Positions 19,710-28,629 of a stretch of DNA of 64,000 nucleotides are shown piece by piece. The stretch covers positions 1-64,000 of the forward strand of contig NZ_NBXA01000022.1 of assembly GCF_003399625.1 (NCBI RefSeq), written 5' to 3'. Under the pieces are notes generated by a model. That model searched no databases. It saw only the letters and a list, made by a program, of their open reading frames with translations, and was not told the origin of the DNA. A program made the translations under genes and the position numbers. Each line of letters opens with the position of its first letter. Within the stretch, counting starts at the first letter, position 1. The stretch comes from Subtercola boreus (GTDB taxonomy: Bacteria; Actinomycetota; Actinomycetes; Actinomycetales; Microbacteriaceae).

Positions 19710-20318
19710 CTAGTACGGCTGCTGGTCGGCGAGGCCTGTGCGGAGTTCCACGGGAAGGTGGCCGAGATCGTTGTGGGTGACCAGCTCGGGCATCCGCCCG
19801 CTCCGGTACCGGATGATCGTGAGCCCGCAGTTCGCCTGGTTGACCCCGACCCAGCGCCAACCCGGCGCGCTCAGCGCCTCACGCACGAACCAGCCGATGA
19901 CGAAGTTGTGGGTGATGAGCAGGTCGTGGGTGGTCTCCCGCGATGGCGTGAGGAACTCGGCCACGGCGTCGGACATCTGCGCCCGTCCGGCGTCGACCTC
20001 CTCCTCGGTCACCGAGTTGAAGAACGGTTCGAACGCCTTCGGCATCTCGGGTGAGTACTCGGTGGGCACACAGTCGAACAGCAGGGGCGTGGGTTTCGGA
20101 TCGAGCGCGGGAAGCTGGCGTGCCATGATGGCAGCCGTCTCCTCAGCCCGCTGCAGGGGCGAGTGCCAGACGCTCTTGAAGGGCACACCACCCAGACGGT
20201 CGGCCAGCAGGCGCGCCTGGCGCTCACCGCGCGGCGAGAGCGGGCCGTCGGCGACGCCGTACTCTGCATCGACCTGCTCACCGTGCCTCACCAGATACAG
20301 CACATGGCCCATCGTCAC
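19710..20318 (-). CDS. Histidine phosphatase family protein
   Basis: This is a 202-residue phosphoglycerate-mutase-like phosphatase. The catalytic histidine motif LYLVRHGEQ is at the N-terminus (about residues 7-15), and the second conserved Arg/Glu region is WHSPLQRAEETA. A later LLITHNFVIGW carries the distal histidine. The small-molecule substrate cannot be assigned. The start overlaps the stop of the M16 protease gene (ATGA), so the two genes are co-translated; GTG/ATG choices differ by only two codons. Confidence 0.85.
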   Translation of the reverse strand: MTMGHVLYLVRHGEQVDAEYGVADGPLSPRGERQARLLADRLGGVPFKSVWHSPLQRAEETAAIMARQLPALDPKPTPLLFDCVPTEYSPEMPKAFEPFFNSVTEEEVDAGRAQMSDAVAEFLTPSRETTHDLLITHNFVIGWFVREALSAPGWRWVGVNQANCGLTIIRYRSGRMPELVTHNDLGHLPVELRTGLADQQPY

Positions 20319-21676
20319 TGTTGCACCACCCCGTCGAATGCGCCCGCCTCGAGGGCACCGACCGCGGCGATGGACAACGGCCGCGAACGGAGCTCGGCCG
20401 CGAGTTGCTGCACGTCATCCAGCGTCACCGCGTCGAGTCGTCGGAGGCCCTCGTCGAGGTCGGCGAACTCTCCCGTGGTGATCTCCGAGCGGCCGAGACG
20501 TGACATGCGGGTGTCGCTGTCTTCGAGCGAGAGGGCCGCCGAGCCCGAGAGCTGGCCCTTGGCGCGGGTCAGTTCGTCTGCCGTGATGCCAGCGGCTGCG
20601 AGCTTTCCGAATTCCTCGAGCAGCAGTTCGCTCACCTGGGCCGCGTTCTTCGGCGAGCATCCGGCGTACATGCCGAACAACCCTGCGTCGGAGTAGCCGG
20701 CGGCGTAGGAATAGACCGAGTAGGCGAGGCCGCGTTTCTCCCGCACCTCCTGGAAGAGCCGGGACGACATGCCGCCGCCGAAGACGGCGTTCAGCACGCT
20801 CAGGGTCGAGCGCCGGTCATCCGTCGCCACCAGGCCCGGGTAGCCGAGCATGACGACGGCCTGCTCGTTGGGCCGGGTGGTGATCGAGAGCGCCGAGCCG
20901 CGGGTGAGCACGACAGAGTCGCCAGTGCGTCGCTCGACGGGGCGCGCGGAGCCGGCGAGATCCCAGCCGGCAGCGGCGACGGCCTGCTGCACGCGGGCGA
21001 CGAGCTCATCGTGGTCGACCGCGCCCGCAACCGTCACCACGAGGTCGTTCGGACGGTAGTTCGCGAGGTAGTGCTCCCAGACGGCGTCACGGGTGACCGC
21101 ACGGATGGTGTCGCCCGTTCCGCCGATCGGCCGGCCCAGCGGATGATCGCCGAGCACGGCCTCGAACAGGCGCTCTCCCACGACGTCGTTGGGGTCGTCA
21201 TCCGCCATCGCGAGTTCTTCGAGGATGACTCCGCGTTCGTTGTCGAACTCGACCTCGTCGAGCAGCGACGAAGTGAACATGTCAGCGAGCACGTCGACGG
21301 CCATCGGGAGATCCCGATCCTGCACCTTCGCGTAGTAGCAGGTGTACTCCTTGCCGGTGAGGGCGTTGTGCTCACCGCCGACCTGGTCGAACGAGACGGC
21401 GATGTCGAGCGCCGTCCGCGACGGGGTGCCCTTGAAGAGCAGGTGCTCGAGGAAGTGGGTCGAGCCGAACCGCGACGGGACGGCCGCGACGGCGCCGAGC
21501 TCGTCGCGGGATCCGACCGCCACCCAGAAGCCGATCGTGGCGCTCCGGGCACCGGGAACACGTTCGCTCAGGATCCGGATGCCGCTCGGCAGCACGGAAC
21601 GCCTCACAAGGGCGTCACCGGAAGCGGTGAGGGACAACTCGGGCAGGTCGAGGGGAAGAGCAACAGCACCGTTCAT
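20315..21676 (-). CDS. M16 family zinc metallopeptidase (pitrilysin/processing peptidase type)
   Basis: This is a 453-residue peptidase with the inverted zinc motif HFLEH (His74, Glu77, His78) in THFLEHLLFKGT and the distal glutamate in ERGVILEELAM. The second M16C half-domain follows, with GGGMSSRLFQEVREKRGLAY. The family degrades small peptides or leader sequences. In many actinobacteria and firmicutes this gene follows pnp directly; here a quinone oxidoreductase is inserted between them. I chose ATG 21676 over the upstream TTG. TAGGGT lies 8 nt before it and no strong ribosome site exists. Confidence 0.9.
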   Translation of the reverse strand: MNGAVALPLDLPELSLTASGDALVRRSVLPSGIRILSERVPGARSATIGFWVAVGSRDELGAVAAVPSRFGSTHFLEHLLFKGTPSRTALDIAVSFDQVGGEHNALTGKEYTCYYAKVQDRDLPMAVDVLADMFTSSLLDEVEFDNERGVILEELAMADDDPNDVVGERLFEAVLGDHPLGRPIGGTGDTIRAVTRDAVWEHYLANYRPNDLVVTVAGAVDHDELVARVQQAVAAAGWDLAGSARPVERRTGDSVVLTRGSALSITTRPNEQAVVMLGYPGLVATDDRRSTLSVLNAVFGGGMSSRLFQEVREKRGLAYSVYSYAAGYSDAGLFGMYAGCSPKNAAQVSELLLEEFGKLAAAGITADELTRAKGQLSGSAALSLEDSDTRMSRLGRSEITTGEFADLDEGLRRLDAVTLDDVQQLAAELRSRPLSIAAVGALEAGAFDGVVQQ

Positions 21677-21771
21677 CGAGACCAACCCTAGCCGATGACA
21701 CCCCGGAAGACCGGGAGGATGTGCCGCAGACGACGGCCGGGTGGCCGAGCGCTGGTCGTCACGCGCGAACC

Positions 21772-22764
21772 TCAGTCGCGGGCATCCGAGACGTCACGGG
21801 CCTTCATCACGGTCTGGCCGTGAGCCGGCTTCATTCCCAGCACGATCTTTCCCCGGGCGTGGCGCTTCTCGAGATCGTCGAACGCGTCGCGCACGAAACC
21901 GAAGGGGTAGTACCCCGAGATCAGCACCGAAACCTGCCTGTCTGCGGCGAGCTGGGCGAGTTTCGTGAGCACGTCGGTGTTGTGCTTCTCGGTCGCTTCG
22001 TCGGGGCAGATGGTCTCGAGTTCCAGGTCGCGACGGTGCTCAGTGGAGCTGAAGCGCTTCGGGTCGACACCGAGCTCTTCGGCGAGGGCCGCACCGTTCT
22101 GGCCGAAGTTGTCGATGTAGGCGTCGACACCGTCGGGTGCCAGCTTCTCGATGCGCTCGATGATCCCGTCTCCATAGACGACCGGCTTGATGCCGAGCTG
22201 GCGCAGGTAGTCGAAGTTCCGTTCGCCGCAGGTGCCGATGACGGTCGCGCCCCGGAGCTTCGCGAGCTGGATCTCGATGCTGCCCACCCCTCCGGCCGCC
22301 GCTGAGACCACGACGGTGTCGCCCTGGCCGACACGCACCTGGTCGACGAGGTCGTGGGCGGCGAGCCCGGCCAGGAAGAGCGACCCGGCAACCTCCCACG
22401 GAAGCTGCTTCGGCTTCGCCACGAGGCTCGTCGCCTTCACCACGATGTGGTACGCGTGCGACGACATCCGGGCGTGACCGAGCACCTCGGCGTTCCGCTT
22501 GAACTGGGTCACCCCGTTGCCCACAGCGATGACGATCCCGGCGAAGTCACTGCCCTGGGTCTGGTGGCGCGAGGTCTCGATCCGATCGGCGAACTGCCCC
22601 TGGCGGATGTAGGCCTCGATGTGGTTGATGCCCGCGGCGAGCACTTCGACGAGCACCTCGCCGGGGCCGGGCTCCGGCATCCGCACGTCGACGAACTCGA
22701 GCACCTCCACTCCCCCGAACTCGGCGAACTGGACAGACGTGGTGGACAGCGCAGTGCGACTCAT
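21772..22764 (-). CDS. Zinc-free quinone oxidoreductase-like MDR protein
   Basis: This is a 330-residue NADP-dependent medium-chain dehydrogenase/reductase. The GroES-like N-terminal fold holds PGPGEVLVEVLAAGIN, the catalytic-site region is GSDFAGIV, and the nucleotide motif is AAAGGVGSIEIQLAK. The structural and catalytic zinc cysteines of true alcohol dehydrogenases are missing, as in quinone oxidoreductases. It starts at ATG 22764 behind AGAGAAGG, a good ribosome site. The gene interrupts the usual pnp-M16 order, which suggests a later insertion in this lineage. Substrate unknown. Confidence 0.85.
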   Translation of the reverse strand: MSRTALSTTSVQFAEFGGVEVLEFVDVRMPEPGPGEVLVEVLAAGINHIEAYIRQGQFADRIETSRHQTQGSDFAGIVIAVGNGVTQFKRNAEVLGHARMSSHAYHIVVKATSLVAKPKQLPWEVAGSLFLAGLAAHDLVDQVRVGQGDTVVVSAAAGGVGSIEIQLAKLRGATVIGTCGERNFDYLRQLGIKPVVYGDGIIERIEKLAPDGVDAYIDNFGQNGAALAEELGVDPKRFSSTEHRRDLELETICPDEATEKHNTDVLTKLAQLAADRQVSVLISGYYPFGFVRDAFDDLEKRHARGKIVLGMKPAHGQTVMKARDVSDARD

Positions 22765-22869
22765 GGTGTGCCTTCTCTCTGCTGCGATCATCCGCCCCTG
22801 CGGGCCCTCTCGGCAAGAGGTTTCCGGATGCTCGTCCCACCTGATTCCGCGTGGTAGAAGCGGAACGAC

Positions 22870-22917
22870 GGATGCCCGCCAGAACCGCTCGGTGTGAGCA
22901 GGTTCTGACGGGCATCC
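22870..22917 (-). terminator. Long hairpin after pnp
   Basis: An almost perfect 17 bp stem (22870-22886 with 22901-22917, one mismatch) and a 14 nt loop lie 18 bp beyond the pnp stop. No U-tract follows, so it may be a terminator of the GC-rich actinobacterial kind or an RNA-stability hairpin. Confidence 0.65.
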
Positions 22918-22934
22918 GGGAGGAACGGGTGTGG

Positions 22935-25238
22935 CTAGCCTTCGGCGGGAGCCGAGGGGCCCTCGCTGTGGGCAGCGGAACCCTCGGTGTCGGCGGCGAC
23001 GGCCACGAGGTTGTCCTCGAGCGCGGCCTCATCGATCACCGGGGCGAGCGACAGCTTTCCGCGGTCGTCGATCTTGGTGATCTCGACCTGGATCTTCTGG
23101 CCGACGCCGAGCACGTCTTCGACGTTCTCGACACGCTTGCCACCGGCGAGCTTCCGGACCTCGCTGATGTGCAGCAGGCCGTCCTTGCCGGGCATGAGCG
23201 AGACGAACGCACCGAACGTCGCGATCTTCACGACGGTTCCGAGGAACCGCTCGCCGACCTCGGGGTTGAGGGGGTTCGCGATGGCGTTGACCGCCGCGCG
23301 CGCCGCCTCGGCCGACGGGCCGTCGACCGCGCCGATGTAGACGGTGCCGTCGTCCTCGATCGAGATGTCGGCTCCGGTGTCGTCCTGGATCTGGTTGATC
23401 GTCTTGCCCTTCGGGCCGATCAGCTCACCGATCTTGTCGACCGGGATCTGGACCGAGATCACGCGGGGCGCGGTCGGGGCCATCTCGTCGGGCGTGGAGA
23501 TCGCCGCGTTCAGCACCTCGAGGATCGCCGTGCGGGCCGCCTTGGCCTGGCCGAGCGCGCCATCGAGCACCGAGGTGGGGATACCGTCGAGCTTCGTGTC
23601 GAGCTGGATAGCCGTGATGAACTCACTCGTACCGGCGACCTTGAAGTCCATGTCGCCGAGCGCGTCTTCGGCGCCGAGGATGTCGGTGAGGGCCGCGTAG
23701 CGCGTCTCGCCGTCGACCTCGTCGGAGACGAGACCCATGGCGATGCCGGCGACGGGTGCGCGAAGCGGCACACCGGCGTTCAGCAGCGACAGGGTGGAGG
23801 CGCAGACGGAACCCATCGACGTCGAACCGTTGGAACCGAGAGCCTCGGAGACCTGGCGGATGGCGTAGGGGAACTCCTCGCGCGAGGGCAGCACCGGCAC
23901 GAGGGCGCGCTCGGCGAGGAAGCCGTGCCCGATCTCGCGACGCTTCGGGGTACCCACGCGGCCGGTCTCACCGGTCGAGTAGGGCGGGAAGTTGTAGTGA
24001 TGCATGTAGCGCTTCTTGGTGACAGGGCTCAGCGAATCGATCTGCTGCTCCATCTTCAGCATGTTCAGCGTGGTGACACCCAGGATCTGGGTCTCGCCGC
24101 GCTGGAAGATCGCCGAACCGTGCACGCGGGGAATGACCTCGACCTCGGCGTCCAGCGGACGGATGTCGCTGAGGCCACGGCCGTCGATGCGGATTCCGTC
24201 GCGGAGGATACGGCCGCGCACGACGACCTTCGTGACAGCCTTGTAGGCGGCCGAGAACTCGGCGAGCACGACGGCCGGAACGGATCCGGCTTCGACCTGC
24301 TCGGATATGGTCGACTTGACGCGGGCCTTGAGTGCGTCATCCGCATCCTGGCGCTCGATCTTGTCGGCGATCTGGTAGATGTTGACGAGTTCGTCGTAGG
24401 CGAGGCCCGCAACGGTGTCGTAGGACTCCTTCGAGTACGGCAGGAACACCGGGTACTCGACGATGGCCTTGGCGCTCTGCGAGGCCATGGCGGCCTGGGC
24501 GGCGACGAGCTGCTTGATGAACGGCTTCGACGCCTCGAGGCCCTGGCTGACGACAGCCTCGTCGGGCTTGGTGGCGCCGGCCTGGATGAGGCCCCACGCG
24601 TGCTCGGTGGCTTCGGCTTCGACCATCATGATCGCGACGTCTTCGTTGCCGTTCCTGTCGGTGACGACCCGGCCGGCCACGACGATGTCGAAGACGGCGT
24701 CGACGAGCTGGGCTGCGGTCGGGAAGGCGACCCACTGCGTGCCGATGAGCGCGAGGCGCACCGCACCGATCGGGCCCGAGAACGGAACGCCCGAGATCTG
24801 GCTCGACGCGGATGCCGCGTTGATGGCCAGTGCGTCGTAGAACTCGCCCGGGGCGATCGACAGCACGGTGATGACGACCTGCACCTCGTTGCGGAGGCCG
24901 GTGACGAACGACGGGCGAAGGGGCCGGTCGATCAGGCGACAGACCAGGATGGCCTCTGTCGAGGGGCGGCCTTCACGGCGGAAGAACGAGCCGGGGATCT
25001 TGCCGGCTGCATACGAACGCTCTTCGACGTCGATGGTCAGCGGGAAGAAGTCGAAGTTGTCCTTCGGGTGCTTCGAGACGCTCGTGGCGCTCAACAGCAT
25101 GGTTTCCTCGTCGAGGTAGGCAGCGACTGCTCCCTGCGCCTGCTGCGCAAGGCGGCCGGTCTCGAAGCGGATCGTGCGGGTGCCGTACGAACCGTTGTCG
25201 AGCACGGCTTCGGCGAATGTGATTTCTGGACCCTCCAT
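22935..25238 (-). CDS. pnp: Polyribonucleotide nucleotidyltransferase (PNPase)
   Basis: PNPase (767 residues) degrades RNA 3'-5' by phosphorolysis. It has two RNase PH domains with an intervening helical domain, then the KH domain ([19 protein letters not shown], about 610-630) and the S1 domain ([19 protein letters not shown], then DGLLHISE). The active-site region [14 protein letters not shown] is the FFRR-loop of the first core. A strong ribosome site (AAGGAGAG) precedes the ATG. It is transcribed from a long structured leader and ends in a hairpin at 22870-22917. The gene order rpsO ... pnp is kept, but a GH25 gene and a membrane protein lie between. Confidence 0.98.
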   Translation of the reverse strand: MEGPEITFAEAVLDNGSYGTRTIRFETGRLAQQAQGAVAAYLDEETMLLSATSVSKHPKDNFDFFPLTIDVEERSYAAGKIPGSFFRREGRPSTEAILVCRLIDRPLRPSFVTGLRNEVQVVITVLSIAPGEFYDALAINAASASSQISGVPFSGPIGAVRLALIGTQWVAFPTAAQLVDAVFDIVVAGRVVTDRNGNEDVAIMMVEAEATEHAWGLIQAGATKPDEAVVSQGLEASKPFIKQLVAAQAAMASQSAKAIVEYPVFLPYSKESYDTVAGLAYDELVNIYQIADKIERQDADDALKARVKSTISEQVEAGSVPAVVLAEFSAAYKAVTKVVVRGRILRDGIRIDGRGLSDIRPLDAEVEVIPRVHGSAIFQRGETQILGVTTLNMLKMEQQIDSLSPVTKKRYMHHYNFPPYSTGETGRVGTPKRREIGHGFLAERALVPVLPSREEFPYAIRQVSEALGSNGSTSMGSVCASTLSLLNAGVPLRAPVAGIAMGLVSDEVDGETRYAALTDILGAEDALGDMDFKVAGTSEFITAIQLDTKLDGIPTSVLDGALGQAKAARTAILEVLNAAISTPDEMAPTAPRVISVQIPVDKIGELIGPKGKTINQIQDDTGADISIEDDGTVYIGAVDGPSAEAARAAVNAIANPLNPEVGERFLGTVVKIATFGAFVSLMPGKDGLLHISEVRKLAGGKRVENVEDVLGVGQKIQVEITKIDDRGKLSLAPVIDEAALEDNLVAVAADTEGSAAHSEGPSAPAEG

Positions 25239-25400
25239 ATGGGGGTTCTCTCCTTTGACTCATTAGTAGTGCACTGCGTTCCGCGCCATACCGGCGCTCA
25301 GAACGTCGTCATCCCGTATGGATGACGATCCTCCTCGGAGCAGGGCATGCCTCGGCATGCCTCAGGAGCGATTGACGACTGGCCAACAGTAGAAATACAC
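25239..25400 (-). ncRNA. Structured 5' leader of pnp, probable Actino-pnp element
   Basis: The pnp leader holds a perfect 9 bp hairpin (25306-25314 with 25320-25328, 5 nt loop). A second hairpin has CTCCT 25331-25335 pairing with AGGAG 25364-25368 around two copies of the palindrome GGCATGCC (25344-25351, 25354-25361). TGACGA at 25373-25378 could instead pair with the TCGTCA arm of the first hairpin. A conserved Actino-pnp RNA motif upstream of actinobacterial pnp genes is established knowledge; the assignment here rests on position and structure, and the ends are approximate. Confidence 0.65.
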
Positions 25401-25533
25401 CGAGCGGGCGGCTCCACCCTCGGGATACCACCACCGGTGACCAGTTCCGTACCTGGCTGCTCCGTTTGTAGCACCTCCAGTCTACTCCCGGGGTCCGAAT
25501 GCGCCTAGCGGCGCGCCCGGGGAGTAGTTGTGC

Positions 25534-25539
25534 TAAACT
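25534..25539 (+). promoter_or_regulatory. Predicted extended -10 of the GH25 gene (leaderless start)
   Basis: TAAACT, preceded by TGC, ends 6 nt before the ATG at 25546. Between it and the pnp leader (25401-25533) I see only the divergent promoter region, with a TACTGT near 25398-25403 on the minus strand as a possible pnp -10. Confidence 0.6.
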
Positions 25540-25545
25540 GAGCAG

Positions 25546-27072
25546 ATGTCACCTCTCTCCCGCACGGGTATTGCACTGGCCACCGTCGCCCTCCTGCTCC
25601 TCGGTGTGCCCGTGGCCCATGCCGAGTCGGCTCCGGATGGCGCGCCCTCGCTCGAGCAGCAGAATGCTGCGCACGACCATGTGATGGGTGCAACACTCGA
25701 CGCTGAGGAGCCGGGCGACCCGTCACTCGGGCCGCAGGTCGCGACGGAGGCACGCACGGCGGCATCGGCAACGGGCACGCACGTGCTCGGCATGGATGTG
25801 AGCGGCTGGCAGGAGAGCGTCGACTGGAACACCGCGTGGTCGAATGGCGCGCGATTCGCCTACATCAAGACCACCGAGAGCAACGACTACGCATCGAGTC
25901 ACTTCGCGGGCCAGTGGTCGGGAGCGACCGGCGTCGGGATGGTGCGCGGTGCGTACCACTTCGCGAATCCCTTCGAGTCGACAGGTGCCGTCCAGGCCAA
26001 CTGGTTTGTCGACCACGGCGGCCGGTGGAGCCCTGACGGGCGCACGCTGCCGCCGCTGCTCGACATCGAGTACGACCCCTATACCGGGTCAGACCACACG
26101 AACAGCTGCTACGGGCTGAGCCAGGCTGTCACGGTGGCGTGGATCCGCGAGTTCTCGAACACGGTGCTCGCGCGGACGGGCGTGCTCCCCGCGATCTACA
26201 CCACGACGAACTGGTGGAAGCTCTGCACCGGCAACTCGTCATCGTTCGGTGCGAATCCGCTGTTCATTGCGCGCTGGCCCGAGAACATCTCGGACGGCGC
26301 CGGCACCCTCCCCGCCGGATGGTCGGACTACTCGATCTGGCAGTACGCCAGCGCCGGCACATTCCCCGGCGACCAGGACCTGTTCAACGGCGACTACTCC
26401 CAGCTGCACCTGTTCGCCTCGAACGGTCAGACCCCCACCGGCGGGCCGTCCCTCGACGCCAACTACATCTCTGCGCTCTACCAGGACTACCTCGATCGGT
26501 TCCCGAGCGCGGCGGACATCAATTTCTGGGAGGGGTTCCTCGCCACAGGCTCACCCCGGTCCAGCATCGCCGCCAGCTTCGTCGACAGCGACGAGTACCG
26601 CCTGAAGCGGATCGATGCCGCCTACAAGGACATCCTCGGCCGTCAGGCAGAGGAGAGCGGCCGCCAGAACTGGCTGCGGGCGATGCAGGCCGGGGTCATC
26701 ACGACCGATGACATCGAGACATCGTTCTACGCCTCAGACGAGTACTACCAGCGGCATGGCGGCACCGACACGAGTTTCGCCAAGGCGCTCTACAACACGC
26801 TGCTCGAGCGCGATGGCGGGGCATCGGAGTACGCCTTCTGGGCGGGTCTCACCCGCCAGCAGGGCCGGGCATGGGTCACCGCGCAGTTCTGGGACTCGAC
26901 CGAGACCATCAGCAAGCGCGTGGCGGCGATGTACAACCGCTACCTGGGTCGACAGCCCGATCCGAGCGGTCTCACCACCTGGGTCGCGCTCGACCTGCAA
27001 CTCGGCGACTCCGGAGTGCGCGCCGGGCTCACGAGCAGCGGCGAGTACTTCGGCAGGGCGCAGGCGCGCTGA
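25546..27072 (+). CDS. Secreted GH25 lysozyme with DUF4214 repeats
   Basis: This is a 508-residue exported muramidase. A signal peptide (about 1-26, cleavage after AHA) is followed by a spacer and a GH25 domain (about 78-290). The catalytic acids are visible: Asp84 in GMDVSGWQ and the Asp173-x-Glu175 pair in LLDIEYDP. The C-terminal ~200 residues carry four copies of a DUF4214-type repeat (for example YQDYLDRFPSAADINFWEGF, YKDILGRQAEESGRQNW and YNRYLGRQPDPSGLTTW), a module thought to bind cell-surface material. The enzyme should cleave peptidoglycan. It lies divergent from pnp, within the usually tight rpsO-pnp interval, and has its own leaderless promoter. Confidence 0.93.
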   Translation: MSPLSRTGIALATVALLLLGVPVAHAESAPDGAPSLEQQNAAHDHVMGATLDAEEPGDPSLGPQVATEARTAASATGTHVLGMDVSGWQESVDWNTAWSNGARFAYIKTTESNDYASSHFAGQWSGATGVGMVRGAYHFANPFESTGAVQANWFVDHGGRWSPDGRTLPPLLDIEYDPYTGSDHTNSCYGLSQAVTVAWIREFSNTVLARTGVLPAIYTTTNWWKLCTGNSSSFGANPLFIARWPENISDGAGTLPAGWSDYSIWQYASAGTFPGDQDLFNGDYSQLHLFASNGQTPTGGPSLDANYISALYQDYLDRFPSAADINFWEGFLATGSPRSSIAASFVDSDEYRLKRIDAAYKDILGRQAEESGRQNWLRAMQAGVITTDDIETSFYASDEYYQRHGGTDTSFAKALYNTLLERDGGASEYAFWAGLTRQQGRAWVTAQFWDSTETISKRVAAMYNRYLGRQPDPSGLTTWVALDLQLGDSGVRAGLTSSGEYFGRAQAR

Positions 27073-27103
27073 GCTGGACTCGCCTCCCCTCAGAAGGAAG
27101 GAC

Positions 27104-27775
27104 CTATGCCTCGGAGCCCGCGTCCGACTCGGGCAGGATACTCAGGGCAGAGCCCAGTCGCACATCGAGCCGGTAGTTCCTCCTGCGGGGCTCGATTGGC
27201 GTATCGCGGGTGCTGAACGGTGAGACACGGACCGCGACAGGAACCTCGCGGATCGTGAGCTCCACCGTGCGGTACACCCCGCGGGCCGCCAGGGGCCGGA
27301 GGGCCGAGTCGATCTGCTGGTCGATCTCCTTCGGCAGGTAACCGACCCGGTACACCTTGCCAGAAGCGACGGCGTCGACGGCCACCCGGATGTCGCGCCC
27401 GAGCCAGGCTGTCGCGCCCGGGACCAGCACCGCGATGACCTCAGTGCCGGCACGGGCGACCGTCGCCTCGACGCTGGCCCTGTGCCGATGGCCGTCGATG
27501 ACGGGGAACGTCTGCGTTCCGGGCAGGGGAACCAGCCTCAGCTGATCGGTGAGCACGAGCGAACCTTCACCGTCGCGCCGGAGAGACCGCACGAACAGCG
27601 GAAGCACCAGCAGCACAGCCGCGGCCACCGCAGCGAGAAGGAGGACGGTGAGGGCGAGGGGGCTGACGACGGGGAGATCGAGCCGCTGGAACAGCGCCGC
27701 GACCAGCGAGAGCACCAGAACGAGCGCCGCGAGGAAGGGATCCCAGCGCCAGAGGGGAAGTCGTCTACGTTTCAT
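27104..27775 (-). CDS. Uncharacterised membrane protein (alkaline-shock/DUF6286-like position)
   Basis: This 223-residue protein starts with a basic segment (MKRRRLPLWRW) and two hydrophobic helices (about 12-32 and 38-62). A soluble C-terminal domain of about 150 residues, rich in beta-strand pattern, follows and ends with arginine-rich and acidic stretches. I do not recognise the family with confidence. ATG 27775 was chosen; the frame reads 18 codons further upstream, but that part is the rpsO terminator hairpin. It lies downstream of rpsO on the same strand, behind that terminator. Confidence 0.65.
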   Translation of the reverse strand: MKRRRLPLWRWDPFLAALVLVLSLVAALFQRLDLPVVSPLALTVLLLAAVAAAVLLVLPLFVRSLRRDGEGSLVLTDQLRLVPLPGTQTFPVIDGHRHRASVEATVARAGTEVIAVLVPGATAWLGRDIRVAVDAVASGKVYRVGYLPKEIDQQIDSALRPLAARGVYRTVELTIREVPVAVRVSPFSTRDTPIEPRRRNYRLDVRLGSALSILPESDAGSEA

Positions 27776-27788
27776 GGGAGGTATGGAA

Positions 27789-27822
27789 ATGGGCCGCTCC
27801 TCCCGCAGGAGGAACGGCCCAT
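27789..27822 (-). terminator. rpsO terminator hairpin
   Basis: The inverted repeat ATGGGCCG...CGGCCCAT with inner TCCTCC/GGAGGA makes a stem of 14-15 bp and a 4 nt loop. It is 31 bp beyond the rpsO stop and is followed by TTTCC on the minus strand. A strong intrinsic terminator. Confidence 0.85.
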
Positions 27823-27853
27823 CCGCCAAGAAACGGTCTGAATCAGACGCAAT

Positions 27854-28123
27854 CTATCGGCGAAGGCCCAGACGCGCGATCAGCGAACGGTAACGCTCGA
27901 TGTCGACGCTCTGCAGGTAGCCGAGGAGTCGGCGACGCTGACCGACCAGCAGCAACAGGCCGCGACGTGAGTGGTGGTCGTGCTTGTGAAACTTGAGGTG
28001 CTCCGTGAGATCGAGGATGCGAGTGGTCAGCATTGCGACCTGCACCTCGGGAGAACCGGTGTCACCTGGGTGGGTGGCGTACTCGTCGATGATGGCTTTC
28101 TTGGCATCTGGCGTAAGTGGCAT
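27854..28123 (-). CDS. rpsO: 30S ribosomal protein S15
   Basis: S15 is exactly 89 residues here, as expected. The signature [19 protein letters not shown], with the conserved HDHHSRR binding 16S rRNA helix 22, and the C-terminal [10 protein letters not shown] are clear. The ATG at 28123 (MPLTPDAKK) has AAAAGGGG 7-9 nt upstream. A TAAACT promoter element sits at 28211-28216, giving a leader of about 85 nt that could hold the S15 autoregulatory site, though I cannot identify one. A strong terminator follows. Confidence 0.98.
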   Translation of the reverse strand: MPLTPDAKKAIIDEYATHPGDTGSPEVQVAMLTTRILDLTEHLKFHKHDHHSRRGLLLLVGQRRRLLGYLQSVDIERYRSLIARLGLRR

Positions 28124-28210
28124 AGATGACCCCTTTTCTCTCATTGCGCGGCGCCCATCACAGATTGTGTGGGCTCTCTTGATCCGCGGCCGTTCGACGG
28201 CAACCTTGCG

Positions 28211-28216
28211 AGTTTA
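28211..28216 (-). promoter_or_regulatory. Predicted -10 element of rpsO
   Basis: TAAACT on the minus strand lies about 88 nt before the rpsO ATG. Unlike the leaderless genes here, rpsO has both a leader and a good ribosome site. Confidence 0.5.
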
Positions 28217-28239
28217 GCACCGAATTGCCCGGGCAGCCG

Positions 28240-28629
28240 CTATGAACCGGCGATGAGGGTTCCGAGCCAGAATCCGGCACCGGCCAGCAGCACGGAGACC
28301 ACGAGCATCCCGACGCCATTGCAGAGGGCTGCTCCGTAGCGGCCGGCCTGCAGAAGCCGGACCGTCTCGAAACTCGCTGTGCTGAACGTGGTGTAACCGC
28401 CGAGCAGACCCGTTCCGAGCATCAGCCGCCAGTCATTCGACAGAACCTGGCCGAGCGCCAACGACGTGACGAAGCCGAGGAGCATCGCTCCGCTGAGGTT
28501 GATGACCGTCGTACCGAAAGGGTATCGCGATCCGAGACGGGACCGGACGACCCCATCCACGACGAAGCGGATGATCGCCCCGAGGCCTCCGGAGACAGCC
28601 ACCAGAACGGTGAGGAGAAGTGCCGCCAT
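28240..28629 (-). CDS. crcB: Fluoride channel CrcB/Fluc, first paralogue
   Basis: This is a 129-residue, four-helix Fluc family protein. Family blocks are GGLGAIIRFVVDG with the conserved GA-x-x-R, PFGTTVINLSGA with the pore Asn, LLGTGLLGGYTTFSTASFE with the GG-x-T-T-F-S-T-(F) track, and a last helix. It expels fluoride passively. Its ATG overlaps the stop of the second crcB by one base (TGATG). Two adjacent paralogues often make an antiparallel heterodimer. Confidence 0.94.
   Translation of the reverse strand: MAALLLTVLVAVSGGLGAIIRFVVDGVVRSRLGSRYPFGTTVINLSGAMLLGFVTSLALGQVLSNDWRLMLGTGLLGGYTTFSTASFETVRLLQAGRYGAALCNGVGMLVVSVLLAGAGFWLGTLIAGS

Noticed and set aside
22851-25325. Open frame of 824 codons opposite pnp
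   Set aside because: Pure mirror of pnp codon bias; low-complexity product rich in Asp, Arg and His.
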